Both the position numbers and the translations under genes were made by a program. From Larus michahellis (taxonomy: Eukaryota; Chordata; Aves; Charadriiformes; Laridae), in contig NC_133913.1 in the NCBI RefSeq assembly GCF_964199755.1, positions 5,744,201-5,808,200 on the forward strand: 64,000 bases of DNA, read 5' to 3'. Below, piece after piece: positions 59,401 through 64,000 of this stretch (the stretch's first letter is position 1; the number at the start of each line of letters is the position of its first letter). The notes under the pieces were generated by a model. The model made no database searches, was not told the origin of the DNA, and saw nothing but the letters and a program-made list of their open reading frames with translations.

Positions 59401-62273
59401 CAACCAGTTGCTTCAGGTTTAAGTTCTGAAGAATGAAACAGCTGAGAACCCCGTTTTACGCTTTCTGGCTCAAGTTGGCTCCGAATGTTAAAGCGAAACA
59501 CATGGGGTCTGAGCCCAGTTACCTTGGGTTTAAAGCTCCAGTCTCTCCCACACTAAAGGAGCGTTTCTGCAGCTGACACATCAATCCCGCGTCCCTGCCG
59601 GAGGACAGAGCACTGCTTGCCATCCTTCCCCCCACTACCTGGTGGAGGAGCTCTCCCCACGCAGGAGGTACACCGTGGTCCCCCCGCCAGGGTCACCCTC
59701 AGGCAGGCGTGCAGCTCAGCGTGCCCTTCTCCTGGCAACCTGGCTGGCTTAGCACCCCGAAACCCCCGAGTGACCCCACACGGGTGATCCAGCGTCGCTG
59801 CCCACGGCCTGACACCGAACTTCAACACAAGAGGTGACCCTCTTTTCAAGGGGAGACCTTGAACGGAGAAGAACAGTAACACAGGCTGAAGCTGGGTTGG
59901 TGGGATGAGGCTGAAGATCAGCCAGGGGGGTACGAGCTGTCCCCACCTCTGGATCCAGACTGAAGCTCCCACTGCCAAAGTCCCACCTGGCTCAAGTTCT
60001 TTACAACTCCCTACTTGTAACACACTGCTCTTGACTCGCACGCATGCATCAAGCCCTAAACTTTGAATAACAGATCGAAAACTCCAAGTTAAAAGCTTTT
60101 TTTTTTGATCAGCGGTCACAGAGTAGATCACCATAATTAAGCCAGGCAGGAACAAAAGGCCTTTTGTGAAACCAACTGTGCTCTCTGAGCTGTAACTATA
60201 ATCACAGCACACATTCCGAGAAGTAGGTCTTGACATTATTGGGTCACCCAAAGGAAGGGCTATGCATATTCTTGCACCAATTATTAACGCAGCTATTTGT
60301 GTTAACTCTCCAAATCGAGTAACTGATACACCAATTTACACAAATAGGAACACAGCTACATTTGCATTCGCTCCATTCGTACTCACGTTGAGAACTACTT
60401 GTGGGTTTTATTGCCGCAATAGAAACCGGAGCTTGGCCGTACGTGTCCCTGTCACTACAAAGAACGGGCAGAGCAGAGGTCGGGCAGCCAGCACCCGTCT
60501 CCCAGCCTTGCCTTCACCAGCCAGGTGGGTTCTGCCCCATGGGTCGGACACGCGGGGCTCTCACTACTTCAAACATGCTGTTTCTGCTGGAGAGGTGTCA
60601 GAAGTGCTCTGCCAGATCGGTACGTGCTCCTGTTACTTACAACTAATGGACTTCTCGCATCTTTGAGCTATTACTGTACGCCACGAATACTGCTTGCTTA
60701 CTGCAGCAGTCATCATTACATTATTTACACTTGGTTCGTGCTTTCAAGACATTCTTCACAGCTTCAAGAGTGACAAACTCCTCTACCGGTAAGCTGATTG
60801 AGACCATTGAGTCATTTCACATAACTTAACCACAAAAGAAACGCAGACTATTCTGGATTTCAGTACTGAATCCAGGCTTGTAACAGGTTCCACGTGTGCT
60901 CCTCAAACTCTCAGTCCCGTCCGCCTTCTTCAGACAATAATTACAGAATGGAACTTCAATGGAAATTGCGGCTCATTCAAAACCCACAAAACTAGCATTA
61001 AGGTCCACTGTATTTTGTTAAAAGTTTTATTTGATCTTCTTTCCACTGTGATAAAAATGTTGAGGTCATAAATACCTCTAAAAGCAACCTTATGATAACC
61101 TCAACTACTCTGGCAAAAATAACCTAATGACGTCTCCCTCAGATTTTTAAAAGCAGAACTTGTCAAATTATTTCAACTTCTGAAAAGCACTGCCTTGCCT
61201 TGTAAAAATTTCTCTCGTTGTTCTGTATCTTGACTAGCAGATACCTCACATTCTTTAAGCGAGCATAAACTATCAAGAAAGGCTGAAAAAGCTGTGACCA
61301 GTCATCACCATAACTCCTTCCTCACTTGAGGTTTTCCTACTGCTTGAACACAAGGACGATTCTTTACTCGGGGGATGTTAGAGATCGGGTAGATCTCAGG
61401 TTCTGCCACCGTAATACGTGCTGCACAAGTGCAGGAGCACATAGAACATGACCCCCACCCTGAAGCTCCAGTCTCTCCATACACCCCACTCAGAGCTGAC
61501 CACGGCTCTGCTCTTCCAGGAAGCACTAAAAAACACCTGTAGTAACTGGCTACCTCCATGCGAGAGCTGACCTGATGACAGCATCCCCACCCCCAGCATT
61601 TTCTATTTCCACTTTTAATCATTTCCTATTTCCACTTTTAATCATTTCCAAAAGTATTAGAGTAACCTGCAGAATAGCCTACTGACTGTAACACACCACG
61701 TATGACACTGACCTACTGTGACATGTTCATTTAACTCTGGTTTTGTGCCACAACCGGGCAACAACACGCTATAGCTCTATTCTCTTAGGAAAGAGCTCTC
61801 ATGACTGAGAAGTTCTCTCCAAACTACATGAAGAAGAGACACCTGTATGGAGCCAGTCTGTCCTGAAGGTGAGGGATATGGCATCCTGCTACTGCGAATT
61901 GCAAGACTGCTCCAAGCACCCTCGTGGTGGTTATCATACACAGGCTCTGCCACAACTGGGAGTCATCCTTATGCATGGGGCAAAGCATATAGTACGCCAC
62001 GAGGAGCCCAAACCCAGAGGGAATAAGCAACTATGTCAGAGCCCTTTCTTGACAGTTCTGGAATCATTACTTATGAAATTATTAATTTTCCATGGCCCCC
62101 AGCCCTCAGAGCCAACGGCCAGGAGTTACCCAAACTGACCCCTGCCTTTAATGTCAAAGCAAAAAATGATGCTACTTGGGCAAATTAGAATCTGAAGATT
62201 TAACTATCACTTACTGGGGAGCATCAAAGACTAAATGAGGGGGGGGGGAAAAAAACTATCAAAGTTATCACAA
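56450..62273. other. AT-rich intergenic sequence, no gene seen
   Basis: No CR1 and no recognisable exon occurs. The longest frame (59553-60251 minus, 232 codons) shows no domain. Conserved non-coding elements could be hidden here but cannot be judged from one genome. Confidence 0.4.
61603..61648. repeat. 23-bp tandem duplication
   Basis: The unit ctatttccacttttaatcat plus ttc is present twice, starting at 61603 and 61626, with no difference seen. A recent local duplication. Confidence 0.88.
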
Positions 62274-62275
62274 AT

Positions 62276-62472
62276 CACAGAATGGTTTGGGTGGGAAGGG
62301 ACGTTAAAAATCATCAAGTCCCATCCCCTGCCCTGGGCAGGGACACCTCCCACCAGCCCAGGTTGCTCCAAGCCCCGTCCAACCTGGCCTTGAACCCCTC
62401 CAGGGATGGGGCAGCCACAGCTTCTCTGGGCAACCTGGGCCAGGGGCTCACCACCCTCAGAGGGAAAAAAAT
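62276..62472 (-). mobile_element. CR1 LINE 3' fragment, about 195 bp
   Basis: The reverse 3' end reads aatcacagaatggtttgggt, then gggaagggacgttaaaaatc. The element continues through caccaccctcagaggga, where it stops. A G/A-rich run (gggggggggaaaaaa) lies just left of it. Confidence 0.92.
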
Positions 62473-62879
62473 TACACTGCTCAAAAATATCTCCACAGGA
62501 GGGCTGAAACCCTTCCAGTCACCTCCACAGCGCCTGGGGATGAAGGCTAATCATCCTCATCTCTCCCATGGCCTTGAGGCAGCTCTGATATCAGATGCAG
62601 ACAAGCCTTCTTGCAGCTGGTAAAAGGTAACAGAGCCTTAGAACAGGGAATGAACAAAAAAAAAAAAGCGAACAGAAAGTCTCCGCTTCTTCAGCCAGTG
62701 GCTGTTTAATTTGTAAGAACCAAAAGAGGTAGCTCTGCTCTTCTCATTTAAAGCTATACACCCCTGCAGCACCCTCACAGGCAAAAAAAACTTACTAATT
62801 TCTCTCAGGAAAACCTGTAGAACCGCTACAGCTTTACACCAGCGCCCTTCCTGAAGCAGGGGCCGCAGGGCCTCCCTTC

Positions 62880-62994
62880 CTGAGGCGGCGGCGGGGCCTG
62901 GGGGAGGCGGCCCAGCGTGGGCGGCGGAGCGAAGGTTCCCTCGCTCCACCGATCACGCTGGGCCACCTCCCCCAGGCCCCGCCGCCGCTCTCAG
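62880..62994. repeat. 56-bp imperfect inverted repeat, 2-nt loop
   Basis: The left arm at 62880-62935 (ctgaggcggcggcggggcct...) and right arm at 62938-62994 are reverse complements with about five mismatches and one single-base gap. Only tt separates them. The structure stands at the left edge of the right-hand CpG island, where it could extrude as a cruciform or fold in RNA. Confidence 0.88.
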
Positions 62995-63299
62995 GTCCCC
63001 GGCACCGGTCGCGACAGAGACGACGATCGTGAAACGACCGGCGGCCGCCCAACGGTCGCCCGACGCGCGCGCCCCGCGCCTGCGCACGAGGTGCCCCCCG
63101 CCTCCTTCCCGGAGCCCCGCGCGCATGCGCAGTCGGGAAAAGCGTCGGCGCCGGGAGGAAGCGGGGAAAATGGCTTGTCAGGAAGCCCCGCCCACTTCTG
63201 GGAAACCCAATGGGCGGGGGACGGAGGGCGTGGTCTCACCTCAGGCGGCGCGGCGATTGGCTGAAAGGCGGTGGAAGGGGCGGGGCCAGGGCGGGGAGG

Positions 63300-63377
63300 G
63301 GAGGGGCCGGGCCGGCCGCAGCCTGTCAGTGAGCGGGGTGCCGCTGAGGAGGCCTGAGGGGCTGCCGGGCCGCAGCG
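63300..63377 (+). other. Putative non-coding first exon of the rightward gene
   Basis: The stretch downstream of the last GC box ends at a good donor, CAGCG|GTAGGT (intron from 63378). It has no open frame worth noting, consistent with a 5' UTR exon followed by an intron leading out of the window. The start is a guess, since no transcript evidence is available. The neighbouring intron holds a short duplication of ccgggatcccggggggcc (about 63410-63440). Confidence 0.35.
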
Positions 63378-64000
63378 GTAGGTGCGGGCGGGGGACGCGG
63401 AGCGGGGCCGGGATCCCGGGGGGCCGGGATCCCGGGGGGCCGGGAGCGGTTGGAGCTACGCACCGTTGGGGCCGGGAACCGTTAGGGCGCGTCGGCGCCG
63501 GTAAAGGTCTGAGGGACCCTGCCGGCTCCGCTTCCGCAGCCGCCTCAGGGTGTGAGGGAGCCCGGCTCCGGCGGGAGGGGAGGGCCCCGGGAGTACCGGG
63601 GAGCTTTGAGCGGTACCTCTCGGCTAACGGGCTGGGCTGCCGCCGCTTCCCCCACCCTGCACCCCCGTCCCGCTTCCCCGCAGGGTGCCCGGCGCTGCCC
63701 GTGCGGTGTCGGTTAAAGCCGGGCGCTCCGTTCCCGCTGGGAAGCTCCTCTCCTCCGCACCCCCGCGCTCGCCGGTGCCGCCCCGCTCCCGCAGCAGCCC
63801 CCGGAGAGACGTGGTGAAGCCGCGGAGCTTGGCCTGTGCGAGGGGTCGCTGCCCAGAGGCATCCCTGGCCCTGGAGAGGGGAGAGGGAGACGAATGGGAA
63901 CATACAGCTGAAAAAGAGCCAAAGTTCGGTTCAACTCTGTCCCTCGCCTCTCGCATCCAGCCGTAGCGCTCATCTTTGATGCGACTCTTTTTTTTTCTTT

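Larger units (their letters stand above)
62860..63800 (+). promoter_or_regulatory. CpG-island promoter, possibly of TMEM98
   Basis: The island is very CpG-dense. Recognisable sites include an NRF1 palindrome GCGCATGCGC (63121-63130), a YY1-type AAAATGGC (63167-63174) and GC boxes (63186-63194, 63211-63220, 63277-63286). A CCAAT box (63207-63211) and an inverted CCAAT, ATTGG (63256-63260), are also present. There is no TATA box. This is a classic housekeeping architecture. The gene assignment is inference from human gene order (MYO1D and TMEM98 adjacent and divergent); a divergent leftward transcript is also possible. Confidence 0.65.

Noticed and set aside
59553..60251. 232-codon minus-strand frame
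   Set aside because: No domain, signal peptide or splice context; it passes from GC-rich to AT-rich sequence without a change in reading quality. Treated as chance.
63029..63903. 262-codon plus and 220-codon minus frames
   Set aside because: Both overlap in the CpG island, are Arg/Gly/Pro-rich and cross the probable splice donor at 63378. They are chance frames.

Overview
The window looks like nuclear DNA of a bird, probably a GC-rich microchromosome or arm. The main evidence is about seventeen insertions of CR1-type LINE fragments. Most keep the avian CR1 3' end (a TTGGGTTGGAAGGGACC-like block beside short ATTCTATG repeats), on both strands. Split coding exons, CpG islands and the lack of bacterial-style packed genes also fit. 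Most long open frames are chance products of GC-rich repeats or antisense readings of CR1.

Layout. (1) From 1 to about 29.0 kb is a fairly AT-rich stretch that I read as the first intron of MYO1D, a class I myosin transcribed leftward. It holds four CR1 fragments, a nine-copy 52-bp minisatellite at 16.4-16.9 kb and small simple repeats. I found no second exon. (2) At 29.0-29.1 kb is the first coding exon of MYO1D (minus strand) inside a CpG island, with a 35-bp near-perfect hairpin just 5' of its start codon. (3) From 29.35 to 30.6 kb is a G/C-run minisatellite with higher-order structure. (4) At 31.3-32.0 kb, plus strand, is a two-exon gene for a strongly diverged histone H2B variant. It has canonical splice sites and a poly(A) signal right after the stop. 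(5) From 32 to 56.5 kb is a GC-rich gene desert packed with CR1 copies, including two nested insertions and inverted pairs. (6) From 56.5 to 62.9 kb is AT-rich and has no recognisable gene. (7) From 62.86 kb to the end is a second CpG island with NRF1, YY1, CCAAT and GC-box matches and a plausible non-coding first exon on the plus strand. From the human order (MYO1D leftward, TMEM98 rightward) it may be the TMEM98 promoter. No TMEM98 coding sequence is in the window.

The most interesting item is the H2B variant. After splicing, the 129-residue product aligns to canonical H2B with no gap from helix 1 through helix 3. It keeps the helix 1 and helix 3 signatures and both acidic-patch glutamates. 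Helix 2 is heavily rewritten, the tail is short and the usual C-terminal helix end is missing. Intron-bearing, polyadenylated, fast-evolving H2B genes are typical of germline variants. I recall, unverified, that human H2B.N (H2BN1) maps to 17q11.2, the same band as MYO1D and TMEM98. This could therefore be an avian relative of that class or an undescribed one.

Limits: coordinates of repeats are by eye and approximate to about 10 bp. Family names come from memory, not from a search.
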